Shown here: piece after piece, positions 32,336-42,041 of the stretch
Layout of the letters: each line of letters opens with the position of its first letter
Numbering within the stretch: position 1 is the stretch's first letter
Source: CAZCZZ01 sp964503335
Lineage (GTDB): Bacteria; Verrucomicrobiota; Kiritimatiellia; CAIVKH01
Reading direction: 5' to 3'
DNA: 51,764 bases
Assembly: GCA_964503335.1 (NCBI GenBank)
Contig: CAZCZZ010000025.1
Location: forward strand, 1 to 51,764
The notes under the pieces: generated by a model
The model's input: the letters and a program-made list of their open reading frames with translations, nothing else
What the model was told of the DNA's origin: nothing
Database searches by the model: none
Program-made: the position numbers and the translations under genes

Positions 32336-34370
32336 AGCCGAGCCAGAGCATGGTCTGGTAAGTGAGGAATGCGGCGACGTAAGCGAGGACGGTCATATAG
32401 GCCAGTTGCAGCATCGGCCATTTCCATGAATTCGTTTCCCGACGCGTGACGGCCTGCGTGGGCAGGCATTGCGCTGCGAGGACATAGTAGACGAGCAGGC
32501 TAAGGCAGGTGGCGACGCCGAAGACGGGCGTGCCGTCCGTGCGGGTGGCTTTGCGCAGCGTGTCGTACAGGGAGTCCGGATTCTCGTCCACGCGGTCCGA
32601 ACCCACGCCGTACACGATCGCCAGCGTGGAAACGATCACCTCGCGTGCGGCGAATGAACTGATAATGCCGATGCCGATCTGCCAGTCGAAACCGAGCGGA
32701 CGGATCACGGGTTCGATCAATCGTCCCAACCGACCCGCGACGGAGTGCTCCAACTGGTGGCGGCTTGTGAGTCGTTCCGCCTCCGCTTCCATCGCAGACG
32801 CTTCGTCGGATTTTCCCGACTGTTCCAGCACTTGCGCTGCTTGCACCATCTGCACAGCCTCTGCAGGCGCATCGCTCTTCGGATACGTAGCGAGTGCCCA
32901 GAGACCGATGGAGATGACGAGGATCACGGTGCCGGCCTGACGCACGAAGACGCTGGCGCGGTCGTACATGTGCAGGAGCGCTGTGCGGAGGCTGGGAATG
33001 CGGTAGTGCGGAAGCTCGATCACGAGCGGGCGGCTTTCGCCGGGCAGGATCGTGCGCTTCATTACGAACGCGGCGAGCAGGGCGGTGCCGATGCCGAGGG
33101 CATAGGAGCCCGTGAACAGCAACGCGGCCTTCACCGGTGAATGTGCGAAGAGCAAGGCGATGACCATGGTGTAGACGGGAATGCGGGCCGAGCAGCTCAT
33201 CAACGGGGCGACGAGGATCGTTACGAGGCGGTCTCGTTTGTCCTCGATCACGCGCGTGGACATGATGGCCGGTATTGCGCAGGCGTGGGCCGACAGCAGG
33301 GGTACGAAGGCCTTGCCGGGGAGTCCGATCCGGCGCATGAGGCGGTCCATCACAAACGCGGCGCGCGCGAGGTAGCCCGTGTCTTCGAGCAGGCAGAGGA
33401 AGAAGAACAGGATGCAGATCTGCGGCAGGAACACGAGGATGCCGCCGACGCCGCCGATGATGCCATCGACCACGAGGCTTTGCAGATCGCCGTCGGGAAT
33501 ATGAGCCATGGCGAACGCGCCAATGGAGGCGAAGAGATGATCAATGAGGTCCATCGGCACGGATGCGACCTGAAAGATGAGGAAGAACATCGTCGCCATG
33601 ACCATGAGGAACGCGAAGATGCCCGCGACGGGATGGGTGAGCACTTTGTCGATTTGTTCCGTGCGATGGCTCCGGACGAGATGAGGCGTTGTCACGCATT
33701 TCGCCGACACATCCTCGGTCCAATCGAAGCGGGCCTGGAACGGGCAGCCGGGACACCCACCCGCGCAGGACGGTTTGGGGTGCATGACAATGGTTGACGC
33801 CTGGGTCGTGGTGATGAGCTTGTCGAGCCCCGCCTTTAGTTCATCGATGCCTCGTCCCGTGCGTGCGGCGGTGGGAATGACGGCACAGCCGAGTTCCTTC
33901 GAGAGCTTCGCGGGATCAATGTGAAGTCCTGTCTCTTCCGCCATGTCGATCATGTTCAGCGCGATGATGACGGGGAGGTCGTATTCAAGGACCTGGCTGG
34001 CGAGGAACAGGTTGCGTTCGAGGTTCGATGCGTCGACCACGACGATCACGGCCTCGGGCCTTGTCACGCCGGGGATCGTTCCCAGGAACGTGTCGCGCGC
34101 GATGATCTCTTCCGGTGTCGCGGCGTTGATGCTGTACAGGCCAGGGAGGTCCAGGAGTTCGATAGTGCGAGAGCCGAGTTCGAACGTGCCCGTCTTCTTC
34201 TCCACGGTTGTGCCCGGGAAATTGGCGGTCTTGGCCCGCAGCCCGGTGAGGGCATTGAAGAGGGTCGTTTTGCCGGAATTGGGATTGCCGACCAAGGCGA
34301 CGCGAAACGCCTGTGCCGTGACGCGCGGCGGCGTGCAACCGTTGTCGAGAATGGGGATGGGGCGCTGCAT
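32328..34370 (-). CDS. feoB: Ferrous iron transporter FeoB
   Basis: FeoB takes up Fe(II) through the inner membrane. The product has about 680 residues from ATG 34370. The N-terminal G domain has GNPNSGKTTLFNALTG, the DLPGLYS motif and NMID. Two Gate-like membrane halves follow, the first with SAHACAIPAIM and the second with SSFAAREVIVS. A Cys cluster CAGGCPGCPF lies in the linker between the GTPase domain and the membrane domain, which may sense iron or redox state. feoA starts upstream with a 5-base gap. Confidence 0.94.
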   Translation of the reverse strand: MQRPIPILDNGCTPPRVTAQAFRVALVGNPNSGKTTLFNALTGLRAKTANFPGTTVEKKTGTFELGSRTIELLDLPGLYSINAATPEEIIARDTFLGTIPGVTRPEAVIVVVDASNLERNLFLASQVLEYDLPVIIALNMIDMAEETGLHIDPAKLSKELGCAVIPTAARTGRGIDELKAGLDKLITTTQASTIVMHPKPSCAGGCPGCPFQARFDWTEDVSAKCVTTPHLVRSHRTEQIDKVLTHPVAGIFAFLMVMATMFFLIFQVASVPMDLIDHLFASIGAFAMAHIPDGDLQSLVVDGIIGGVGGILVFLPQICILFFFLCLLEDTGYLARAAFVMDRLMRRIGLPGKAFVPLLSAHACAIPAIMSTRVIEDKRDRLVTILVAPLMSCSARIPVYTMVIALLFAHSPVKAALLFTGSYALGIGTALLAAFVMKRTILPGESRPLVIELPHYRIPSLRTALLHMYDRASVFVRQAGTVILVISIGLWALATYPKSDAPAEAVQMVQAAQVLEQSGKSDEASAMEAEAERLTSRHQLEHSVAGRLGRLIEPVIRPLGFDWQIGIGIISSFAAREVIVSTLAIVYGVGSDRVDENPDSLYDTLRKATRTDGTPVFGVATCLSLLVYYVLAAQCLPTQAVTRRETNSWKWPMLQLAYMTVLAYVAAFLTYQTMLWLGFT

Positions 34371-34375
34371 CGACG

Positions 34376-34666
34376 TCAGTGCTGAACCGGGCAATCCGGT
34401 TCGTGACACGTCGATGCATAGATCTGCTCCGCCAGCCGGGCCGATAAACCGATGCGTGTGCCGAAAACCCGGAGAATCAAAGGATCGCCACGAAGCACGA
34501 CTTCCACTTTGCGGCCGGCGCAGACGCCCATGCTTTTCAAGCGGTCGATGTCGTCACTCTGTGCGTCGATCTTCCCGACCGTGGCACACGTGTGCGGCGG
34601 CAGTTGTGTCAAAGGGACCAAACCGTTTGCGGGAAGCGTCGCCTGTGCTGGGGTCTCTTGGTTCAT
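34376..34666 (-). CDS. feoA: Ferrous iron transport protein FeoA
   Basis: This 96-residue SH3-like cytoplasmic partner of FeoB has the pattern RLKSMGVCAGRKVEVVLRGDPLILRVFGTRIGLS (shown only for its family motifs: LKSMG and GTRIGLS) typical of FeoA. It has a short N-terminal extension and a C-terminal CHEPDCP that could bind metal. It is the first gene of the feoAB operon. An AT-rich imperfect palindrome lies just upstream, consistent with iron-dependent control. Confidence 0.9.
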   Translation of the reverse strand: MNQETPAQATLPANGLVPLTQLPPHTCATVGKIDAQSDDIDRLKSMGVCAGRKVEVVLRGDPLILRVFGTRIGLSARLAEQIYASTCHEPDCPVQH

Positions 34667-34669
34667 GGT

Positions 34670-34687
34670 TATACATCATGATTTATA
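34670..34687 (-). promoter_or_regulatory. Possible metal-regulator operator upstream of feoA
   Basis: TATACATCATGATTTATA is an 18 bp dyad with one mismatched pair, located 3 bases before the feoA start. The AT-rich dyad around ATCATGAT is reminiscent of Fur-type boxes. It is also a candidate for the promoter -10 region. Confidence 0.35.
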
Positions 34688-34745
34688 TACCAACCAAGGG
34701 GCTGCGTCAAATGAGGAGCGGGGAAGTGTGGGTCGTACAAGTTTT

Positions 34746-34800
34746 CAAGAGTGCCGCTCGCGGAGCGGCTACTACAACGCGGGCGGTAAATGTAGTAGCG
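34746..34800 (+). repeat. GC-stem/TACTAC palindromic repeat
   Basis: The stem GCCGCTC-gcg-GAGCGGC (34753-34769) overlaps a second dyad GCTACTAC...GTAGTAGC (34768-34799). The composition and the CGGCTAC word connect it with 22697 and 3179. The interval 34688-34847 holds no gene and is the region between feoA and the large cytochrome gene. Confidence 0.6.
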
Positions 34801-34847
34801 CCTCCTCGATGCGCATCTTTCCTCGTCTTCGATTCTTAGCGACGCCC

Positions 34848-37800
34848 CTACGGTATCGTGATCTTCAGGCGACCGAAGCCGATGACGTCTTGCGGGGGCG
34901 GGGTGAGGAGGCGGTAGGTGACCCATTCGTAGCCGCTGGGTGGCGTGGCGAGGCCTGCGGGGTTCTGGGTTTCCTGTTGGATGGAGACAGACCACGAGTT
35001 CAAGTTGGTCGAGGCTTCGGGGCGGTATTCGATGTCGCCGACGCGATAGAAGCCGTCTTTCCAGTAGCCGCCGGTCTTCCGGAGGTAGGTAAAGCAGAAG
35101 CTGCCCGCCGTGTTGGTGTTTGCCGGGGCCATGGTCGCAGCCCAAAGCGGCGATGTGTCATCGGGGATGGTGGGGTTCGTTCCGCCGGTGGCGAATTCGA
35201 AGACGTTGGGATTGCCGTCATCGTCGGCGTCGTCGAGCGGACCGTTCTCCCCGGGTGCGGAGAATCCAGCCATGTAGTTCGAGAAGGTGGGTGCTCCGAT
35301 TCCCGTCGATGCCGTGGCCGCAGGTTCGATGTCGTCGATCTGGTTCAAGTAGGCGATGAGCTGGGCGAATTGGGTCGGTGTGATCTGATTCGTAACGCTG
35401 TGCGGCGACGACGGAGGTGTGTTGGAGAAGACCGCGTGAAGCGTGGGGGCGGAGCCGTCATGCAGGTAGGGCGCGCCGGCCCAGACGCCGCGAAGCGTCG
35501 GGGTATCGATGCCGGTCAACGCCGCGCCGAGGCGATTGCCGGACGAGGGCTTGATCGTTCCGATGTCGTGGAAGCCGCCGATGTCGCTGTCGGTGAAGTT
35601 TGTTCCGCCGTGGCAGGTGAAGCAGTTGAGTTGGTTGAAGAGTTGCTGGCCGATGACGCCGTCCGCCGTGAGCGTTCCGTTGGTGGCGCGGTACGGGCTC
35701 GCGGGGGCTTTGTTCAACGACGCGACGTAGGCGGAGAGCGCATCGAGATCGGCGCTGAAGCCCTGCTTCGGAAGGCCGAGAGGCTGGGAGCGGGTGCCGA
35801 CGTTGAAGTTGGTGTTCTCCATGAGGCCGAGGCCGGAGCCGAAGTTGCGGATCTGGCCTTCGAAGTCGTGGACCTCGTCGAAGTTCGCGGACCAGTGGAG
35901 GCGACCGTGGCCAGTGCCGGACTTGCCGCGCAGGTCGATCGTGTTGCGCAGGCCTTCGCCGCTGCCGGTGAAGTCCCAGACGCGACCGTCCTGGCCGCCG
36001 TCGAGATGGCACGAAGCGCAGCTCATGTAGCCTTCGAGGTTCAGGCGCGTGGACGTGGCGTCGTAGAAGAGCTGTTTGCCGAGGAGCACGTTGCTCGCGA
36101 GGGCATCGGATGCCACGAGGGACACGGGTGAGCCGATCGACGGCGTGATGTTGTCGGTGGCGTTAATCAGGTCCTCGACATCGAACGCGGACAACGTGCG
36201 CGATAGGAAGTTGAGGACGTAGAGGCGCTTGGTGATGGGATCGAAGAGGATGCCCGTGGGCGCCTTCTCGACGTTCATCTGCGTGACCTGTGCGCCGTTG
36301 TAGGTGTTCACGACCTGGACATGGTTGTTGCCGGGCATGGAGACGAACGCGAGGTCGCCGAGCGTGCTGAAGCAGACGGCGTGGGCGCGGTCGCGGTTGT
36401 CGTAGTCCACGCGTTCGGAGAGGACCTCGAGCCCGGTGGAGAGGTTGATGGATGAGGACATGGCTCGGACGGCGAGATCGTGCGTCAGCGCGTTGCCATC
36501 GCGCAGGGTGCCGCGCTGGATGTTGTCCTTCTTCGACGGCGCCCAAAGCCGTGTCCCGTCCGGATTGATCGCGATCGCGTTGAGGTAGTTCGGGAGGCCG
36601 CGTCCGCTCGTCGGCGCATCGGGCCCGAGGTCGATCGCCAGTGTAATGGTGCGCGTCAGCGTCATAGCCGCTGCGTTGACTTCGTAGACCTGGCCATAGG
36701 TGTCCGGCGAGACGAAGCGGCTGACGTAGACCTTTGTGCCGTCGCCGCTGACCGCGACGCCGCGGACCTTCGGACGAATTCCATTCGTGTCGGACGGGAA
36801 GTCGTACGAGCCTGTGATCGTGCGCGTCACGGAATCGAGTTTCAGCAGGCGACCAAGACCTTCGAGGGCGACGAAGGCGCTGGAGCCATTCGGGGTAAAT
36901 GTGAGGCCGTACGGTTGCGAGGCGCGGGGCAGGGCGATGGTCGTGACGGGTGCGCCGTTCGAGTTCAGCACGGAGATGGTTGCCGCGCCGTGGTTGGCGA
37001 CCCAGAGCGTTCCATCGGGGGCGAGGTCGAGCGTCTCGGGCTGATCGCCCACGGGGTACTCGCCGATCTTCGTCAGGTTCGTGGCGTTGACGGCGGTCAC
37101 CGAATCGTTGTCGGGATTCACAACCCAGAGCTTGTTGTGCGCGTTGTCGAGCGCCATCGGCTCGCTGTGTGTCGCGGCGGGCACGGTGAGAGGGCGGTGA
37201 ACGATATGGGTGAAGCTCTTGATGCTGGTCTGCGGGTTCGGGAATGTGACGGTGACGGAGTCGATGTTCGCGCCCGCCGAGCCCATCGTCGCGCGGAACT
37301 CGATCGTGTTGACGCCGGCCGTGAGCGCGGCGTTGAAATAGGTCTGCGTGCCGTAGGTGGTCCACGCGCCTGTATTCGGGAAGGTCAGCGTCGTGGAAGA
37401 GCCGCCGTTGATGAGGATCTGAAGCGGCCGGTTGGTCCCGGAGCCGTTGCCGTAGCGGAAATAGAAATGCGCGTTGCCGGCGGTGAGCGCCGTGACGTTG
37501 AACCGGAGGAATACACCGGCGCCTGTTGCGGCGGGGAAGTCGGCATACCCTGTGCCGGTATAGCCCGCGTGCTCCGTGCCGGTGAAGACGCCGCCGCCGT
37601 AGGTGGCGTTTTCGGCTTCGTAGAGCGCATTCGACGGCGTGGCGCGGAGCGTGACCGCGTAGCGGCCCGGGGAGGCATAGGTGTGGTTCACGGAGGATCC
37701 GATGTTCGTGACGCCGTCGCCGAAAACCCAGGCATAGTTCACGCCGGGGATCGGGCTTGAAGCGAGCGAGAAGGCCGTTGCATTGCCGAGCTGCGTCGGC

Positions 37801-39284
37801 GGGACGGGTGAAATCTGGAGATCGCCGGGGAAGCCGATGACACCGCTGTCGGTCTGGAATTGGGAGATGAACTGCGTCGCGACTGCATTGCCGACGAGGT
37901 CGCGAACGCCACCGGCGGGAAGGACGATTTCATACGTGGTGTTCGGCAGCAGCGGCTCGTCCGGCGCGAAGTTGAGCAGCGTGTAGGTGCAGGACCATTT
38001 GCCCGCGATGGGTTGTCCGCCCACCGGACGCACAAAGAACGAGGTCGAATTGACCGTGGCGAATTCGGGCCACTCCGACATGGACAGCGTCATGCGCGTG
38101 GTCAGCGGCTGGCTATTCGCGCCGTTGGTGGGGAACACCTTCAGGACCGTGGGTGCCTTCGTGTCCGGATTCAAATCATGGACGACGAGCACCGCGCCGA
38201 CGTACTGGTTGTTGACGAGCTGGTCGTCGGCCACGGCGAGCAGGTTGCCCATGGGGCAGCTGAACTGGTCGTCCCATGCGGAGTTGCGGCCGACATAGCG
38301 TCCGATGAGATTCGGGCTGGCCGGGTTGGTGATGCTGTACTTGTAGATGCCTTCCGTCCCGCCGCGGAGACCGCCGAGGAACAGGTAGTTGTCGGCGAAG
38401 CTCATGTATTCGCTGGCGGGCACGGCGACGGACGCGAGCAGGTTGATGTTGCGCGGATCGGTGGTGACGTCGTAGGTGCGCAGCGGCGTGATGAGATGCG
38501 CGTTGCCGCCGTAGAATCCGCCGATGTAGGAGTTCGCCCCGCCCGTCACGGAGTCGAGCAGCTTCGGGTCGGTCGGATTGCTGATGTCTACCGTCGCGAT
38601 GCCGGCCGTGTCTTTCGGTGTCGTGATAACGAGCAGGTTGCCGACCGCGAAAAGGGGTCCCGCCGAAACGCCGCCGAGGCCGGACTGGCTCAGCGTCTTC
38701 ACGTGCTGCGGCGCTGCGGGATTCGAGGCGTCGATGACGTAAAGCCCGTAGACGGTAGCGCCGGCATAGATGTAGTCGCCATGCCAGTACACGCCCCAGA
38801 TACCGCCCGCGACGTCGCCGTAGTTGATGTTCGGGAGTTCGAGCGAGCTGACGAGCGTCGGATTCTCCGTGACCGTCATGTTCCAGATATCGATCCCGCG
38901 CCCTGAGATCGTCACCATGTAGCACGTGCCGCTCGCGTTGCGTGAGTAGCTGACCTGGTGCGACTCCGCTTCGCCGAAGCGGTGGGGGCTCATCAGCGTC
39001 TGCTTCCAGACGGGATTGTACGGATTGGAGATGTCCCACACCTCATGGATCGCATTGCCCGCGAGGACGAGATAGCCGTTGTACACGGAGGGCTGGTTCA
39101 GGTGGCGATAGGTGATCTGATTGCTCACCCGCTTAAAAAGTTGGGTACCCGCGTACGTCAGATTCGGGATCGTGCCGCTCACCGCGAGCGCAGAGCTTGA
39201 AACCATCGTGACAAAAACGGCCATCGCGAACGCGCACAATTTTGCGGAATGTGACTTCATACTCTCCATTAAAGCCTTAAACAT
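34848..39284 (-). CDS. Large secreted multidomain protein with di-haem cytochrome c peroxidase-like domain
   Basis: This exported protein has 1478 residues (possibly 6 or 8 fewer, as ATGs at 39269 and 39260 are also good starts). The order is: signal peptide (to about 35); LVIVD-type repeats (about 70-375, e.g. VDISNPTDPKLL); an Ig-like Big_5 domain (about 380-485); a PKD-like segment (WVFGDGVT...VNHTYASPGRYAVTL, about 495-560); a CBM6/35-like domain (EAENATYGGG..., about 565-690); a YncE-like beta-propeller (about 700-1080); and a MauG/CCP-like domain with haem motifs CASCH (about 1087) and CFTCH (about 1221). The C-terminal 150 residues are unassigned. It probably handles electrons or peroxide outside the cytoplasm; the substrate is unknown. 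Confidence 0.82.
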   Translation of the reverse strand: MFKALMESMKSHSAKLCAFAMAVFVTMVSSSALAVSGTIPNLTYAGTQLFKRVSNQITYRHLNQPSVYNGYLVLAGNAIHEVWDISNPYNPVWKQTLMSPHRFGEAESHQVSYSRNASGTCYMVTISGRGIDIWNMTVTENPTLVSSLELPNINYGDVAGGIWGVYWHGDYIYAGATVYGLYVIDASNPAAPQHVKTLSQSGLGGVSAGPLFAVGNLLVITTPKDTAGIATVDISNPTDPKLLDSVTGGANSYIGGFYGGNAHLITPLRTYDVTTDPRNINLLASVAVPASEYMSFADNYLFLGGLRGGTEGIYKYSITNPASPNLIGRYVGRNSAWDDQFSCPMGNLLAVADDQLVNNQYVGAVLVVHDLNPDTKAPTVLKVFPTNGANSQPLTTRMTLSMSEWPEFATVNSTSFFVRPVGGQPIAGKWSCTYTLLNFAPDEPLLPNTTYEIVLPAGGVRDLVGNAVATQFISQFQTDSGVIGFPGDLQISPVPPTQLGNATAFSLASSPIPGVNYAWVFGDGVTNIGSSVNHTYASPGRYAVTLRATPSNALYEAENATYGGGVFTGTEHAGYTGTGYADFPAATGAGVFLRFNVTALTAGNAHFYFRYGNGSGTNRPLQILINGGSSTTLTFPNTGAWTTYGTQTYFNAALTAGVNTIEFRATMGSAGANIDSVTVTFPNPQTSIKSFTHIVHRPLTVPAATHSEPMALDNAHNKLWVVNPDNDSVTAVNATNLTKIGEYPVGDQPETLDLAPDGTLWVANHGAATISVLNSNGAPVTTIALPRASQPYGLTFTPNGSSAFVALEGLGRLLKLDSVTRTITGSYDFPSDTNGIRPKVRGVAVSGDGTKVYVSRFVSPDTYGQVYEVNAAAMTLTRTITLAIDLGPDAPTSGRGLPNYLNAIAINPDGTRLWAPSKKDNIQRGTLRDGNALTHDLAVRAMSSSINLSTGLEVLSERVDYDNRDRAHAVCFSTLGDLAFVSMPGNNHVQVVNTYNGAQVTQMNVEKAPTGILFDPITKRLYVLNFLSRTLSAFDVEDLINATDNITPSIGSPVSLVASDALASNVLLGKQLFYDATSTRLNLEGYMSCASCHLDGGQDGRVWDFTGSGEGLRNTIDLRGKSGTGHGRLHWSANFDEVHDFEGQIRNFGSGLGLMENTNFNVGTRSQPLGLPKQGFSADLDALSAYVASLNKAPASPYRATNGTLTADGVIGQQLFNQLNCFTCHGGTNFTDSDIGGFHDIGTIKPSSGNRLGAALTGIDTPTLRGVWAGAPYLHDGSAPTLHAVFSNTPPSSPHSVTNQITPTQFAQLIAYLNQIDDIEPAATASTGIGAPTFSNYMAGFSAPGENGPLDDADDDGNPNVFEFATGGTNPTIPDDTSPLWAATMAPANTNTAGSFCFTYLRKTGGYWKDGFYRVGDIEYRPEASTNLNSWSVSIQQETQNPAGLATPPSGYEWVTYRLLTPPPQDVIGFGRLKITIP

Positions 39285-39369
39285 ACCCGATTTGGCCGTA
39301 GGGATGCGGCAATTCGCTAACCAGAATCGGACATTCGCTTTACAATAAGGGTCAGGGATTCCCCGATAG

Positions 39370-39415
39370 TTCCAAGGATTGGAAGAATCGGCTGGAAAAG
39401 TTCCAATCCTTGGAA
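39370..39415 (+). repeat. Paired TTCCAA-N3-TTGGAA palindromes upstream of acs
   Basis: TTCCAAGGATTGGAA (39370-39384) and TTCCAATCCTTGGAA (39401-39415) are exact reverse complements of each other and each is nearly self-complementary. They start 31 bases apart, as at 7796. The interval 39285-39508 between the divergent genes has no other clear feature. Confidence 0.75.
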
Positions 39416-39508
39416 GTTTGCCGTGATGGCGCCGGTCATCACAACCGGCTTTCCTTGAGGGGGATGGGGACGGTATAACGACGGTCCGCCAAATTGGGAG
39501 GATCGTTG

Positions 39509-41506
39509 ATGGCTGCTCATTCCGAGATCGAGTCCATGATGAAGGAGGATCGCTCCTTCGCTCCGCCGCCCGAATTCAAACGCCGCGCCCATATCCAGTC
39601 CGTTGAGGACTACGACCGGATGTACAAGGAGTCGGTCGAGAATCCTGAGAAGTTCTGGGGCGCGCAGGCCGAGCAGCATCTGCACTGGTTCAAGAAGTGG
39701 GACAAGGTGTGTGAGCAGGACTTCGAGACGATCGGACAGAAGACGACGCCCTATGTGAAGTACTTCGTCGGGGCGAAACTCAACGTGGCATACAATTGCC
39801 TCGACCGGCATCTGACCTCCTCCCGACGCACCAAGGCGGCGATCATCTGGCAGGGGGAGAAGGAAGAAGAGAAGCGCACGCTCACGTACCAGCAGCTGCA
39901 CCTCGAGGTGAGTCGCTTCGCCAATGTCCTCAAGAAGCAGGGCGTGAAGAAGGGCCACGCGGTCACGATCTTCATGCCGATGGTGCCGGAAACGGCCGTG
40001 GCGATGCTGGCTTGTGCGCGCGTCGGCGCAATTCATTCCGTCGTCTTCTCCGCCTTCAGCCCCGAGTCGCTGAAGAGCCGCATCCAGGACTGCCAGTCAT
40101 ACATGGTCATCACGAGCGACGTGGCGTTTCATGCGGGCAAGGTGATTGACCTCAAGAACAAGACGGATGCTGCATTGTCGGAGTGTCCCACCGTGAAGAA
40201 GGTTGTCGTGTTCAACCGCGGCAACACGACGGTGAACATGCAGGCGGGACGCGATGTGTGGTGGCACGACGAAATGAAGTCGCCGGACATTTCGGAGAAA
40301 TCCGACGCCGAGATCATGGATTCGGAGGATCCGCTCTTCATCCTCTACACCAGCGGCAGTACCGGTAAACCTAAAGGCGTGCTTCACACCACGGCGGGAT
40401 ACCTGCTCTACACGCATCTGACGTTCAAGTGGGTCTTCGATTACAGGGACGACGACATTTTCTGGTGCACGGCCGACGTGGGCTGGATCACCGGTCACTC
40501 GTATTTCCTCTACGGACCGCTCTCCAACGGGGCGACGTGTATGATGTTTGAAGGCGTGCCGACGTATCCGACGCCGGACCGTTTCTGGAAGATCATCGCC
40601 GACTACAAAGTGAACATCTTCTACACGGCGCCGACCGCGATTCGCGCTCTGATGCGGCTCGGCGAGGAATGGCCGAACAAGCACGACCTCTCCAGCCTGC
40701 GGCTTCTTGGCACGGTGGGAGAGCCCATCAATCCCGAGGCGTGGATGTGGTATCACCGTGTGATCGGACATGAGCGGTGTCCCATCGTGGACACCTGGTG
40801 GCAGACCGAAACCGGCGGCATCCTGATCACCACGCTGCCAGGCGCGATGCCGACGAAGCCGGGTTCGGCAGGCAAACCGTTCTTCGGTTGCCGGCCGCAG
40901 ATCCTGAAAGAAGATGGCAAGGAAGCGGGCGTGGACGAAGGTGGCAGCCTGATGATCACGCACTCCTGGCCGGGTATGCTGCGCGGCGTGTACGGCGATC
41001 CGAAGAGTGAACTCATCCAGCGCGTGTATTTCTCGCGTGTGCCGGGGAAGTATTTTTCCGGTGACGGATGTCGTCGCGACAAGGATGGATACTACTGGTT
41101 GATGGGACGCATTGACGATGTGCTCAATGTATCCGCGCACCGCATCTCGACCGCGGAATTGGAGAGCGCGCTCGTGTCGCATCCGAGTGTTGCCGAAGCC
41201 GCCGTCGTTGGTTTCCCGCACGAGACGAAGGGGCAGGGCATCTACTGCTATGTGACCGTGAAGAAGGGGATCGTCGCGGACGAAGCGTTGCGGAAGTCCG
41301 TCATTCAACAGGTCCGAACCCAGATCGGCCCCATCGCCACGCCGGATAAGGTCCACTTCACCGACGCCCTTCCGAAAACCCGCTCCGGCAAAATCATGCG
41401 CCGAATCCTCCGCAAGATCGCCGAAGGCAAAGTGGACGAAGTCGGCGACACGAGTACGCTGGCCGACCCGACCGTCGTCGATTCACTCGTCAGCAATCGA
41501 CTTTGA
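39509..41506 (+). CDS. acs: Acetyl-CoA synthetase
   Basis: Acs makes acetyl-CoA from acetate, ATP and CoA through acetyl-AMP. The 665-residue product is of typical length. It has the N-terminal ACS segment (ENPEKFWGAQAEQHLHWFKKWDKV, family match), the P-loop LYTSGSTGKPKGVLHT, VDTWWQTETGG, and the C-terminal acylatable Lys in KTRSGKIMRR. GGGAGG lies 8 bases before ATG 39509. It is transcribed alone, away from the large cytochrome gene. Confidence 0.96.
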   Translation: MAAHSEIESMMKEDRSFAPPPEFKRRAHIQSVEDYDRMYKESVENPEKFWGAQAEQHLHWFKKWDKVCEQDFETIGQKTTPYVKYFVGAKLNVAYNCLDRHLTSSRRTKAAIIWQGEKEEEKRTLTYQQLHLEVSRFANVLKKQGVKKGHAVTIFMPMVPETAVAMLACARVGAIHSVVFSAFSPESLKSRIQDCQSYMVITSDVAFHAGKVIDLKNKTDAALSECPTVKKVVVFNRGNTTVNMQAGRDVWWHDEMKSPDISEKSDAEIMDSEDPLFILYTSGSTGKPKGVLHTTAGYLLYTHLTFKWVFDYRDDDIFWCTADVGWITGHSYFLYGPLSNGATCMMFEGVPTYPTPDRFWKIIADYKVNIFYTAPTAIRALMRLGEEWPNKHDLSSLRLLGTVGEPINPEAWMWYHRVIGHERCPIVDTWWQTETGGILITTLPGAMPTKPGSAGKPFFGCRPQILKEDGKEAGVDEGGSLMITHSWPGMLRGVYGDPKSELIQRVYFSRVPGKYFSGDGCRRDKDGYYWLMGRIDDVLNVSAHRISTAELESALVSHPSVAEAAVVGFPHETKGQGIYCYVTVKKGIVADEALRKSVIQQVRTQIGPIATPDKVHFTDALPKTRSGKIMRRILRKIAEGKVDEVGDTSTLADPTVVDSLVSNRL

Positions 41507-41596
41507 TTCCGGCAAAGACGCGTCGCAGGCGCTCCGCGCTCCACACTGGAGTCGGGCGTTGCACTGAGGTGTGACACCCGTCAAAATCGGAACGGA

Positions 41597-41914
41597 ATGC
41601 AGACAAATAGGATGAAACTGGCAATCTCTTGGATCACCGCGACGATTCTCGGCCCCATTGCGGTCTTCTTTGTTACATCTTGGTTTGCCTCAGTATTTAG
41701 CGATCCCGGGAACAGCATGGCCCCCATGAGCGGCCTGGGTATTATCATTACGTTGTACTTTGCTATTCCAACCTACCTGTTGTTCTCTGTGATACTTATT
41801 TCCATTATAGGCTCGCCAGGGTTACGCTATCCTTACTGGAAGCGACTAGCTATTCAGACCGGCAATTTTTCATTCGTGTATGCCCTTTTCACGTTGGTTC
41901 TCCGCTCACTCTAG
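41597..41914 (+). CDS. Small hypothetical membrane protein
   Basis: This 105-residue protein is not recognised. Three hydrophobic segments are visible: about residues 8-32 (LAISWITATILGPIAVFFVTSW), 47-70 (GIIITLYFAIPTYLLFSVILISII) and 88-103. The short loops are charged (GLRYPYWKR). The base composition is more AT-rich than that of its neighbours, which may indicate recent acquisition. A second ATG at 41612 is possible. It lies between acs and a toxin-antitoxin pair. Confidence 0.55.
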   Translation: MQTNRMKLAISWITATILGPIAVFFVTSWFASVFSDPGNSMAPMSGLGIIITLYFAIPTYLLFSVILISIIGSPGLRYPYWKRLAIQTGNFSFVYALFTLVLRSL

Positions 41915-42006
41915 AGCCCAATTGGCAGAGCCAAACCATGCCATCCAGCTAGTCGAGCGAAAACTCTCGATCGCCGAGGGCCGACGTTGGAACATCTGAG
42001 AGGACC

Positions 42007-42035
42007 TTGCGTGTGTGTTGCAGGCGTGATACACT
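42007..42035 (+). promoter_or_regulatory. Promoter of the RelB/YafQ pair, probably leaderless
   Basis: TTGCGT (42007-42012) and TACACT (42030-42035) are separated by 17 bases. The antitoxin ATG (42042) lies only 6 bases after the -10 box, so the mRNA would start at or very near the start codon. No Shine-Dalgarno is visible. Confidence 0.5.
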
Positions 42036-42041
42036 GCGGGC

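Noticed and set aside
36480..38906. Long plus-strand frames within the large cytochrome gene
   Set aside because: Arg/Val/Asp-rich shadow translations; the minus-strand frame has a signal peptide and haem motifs.
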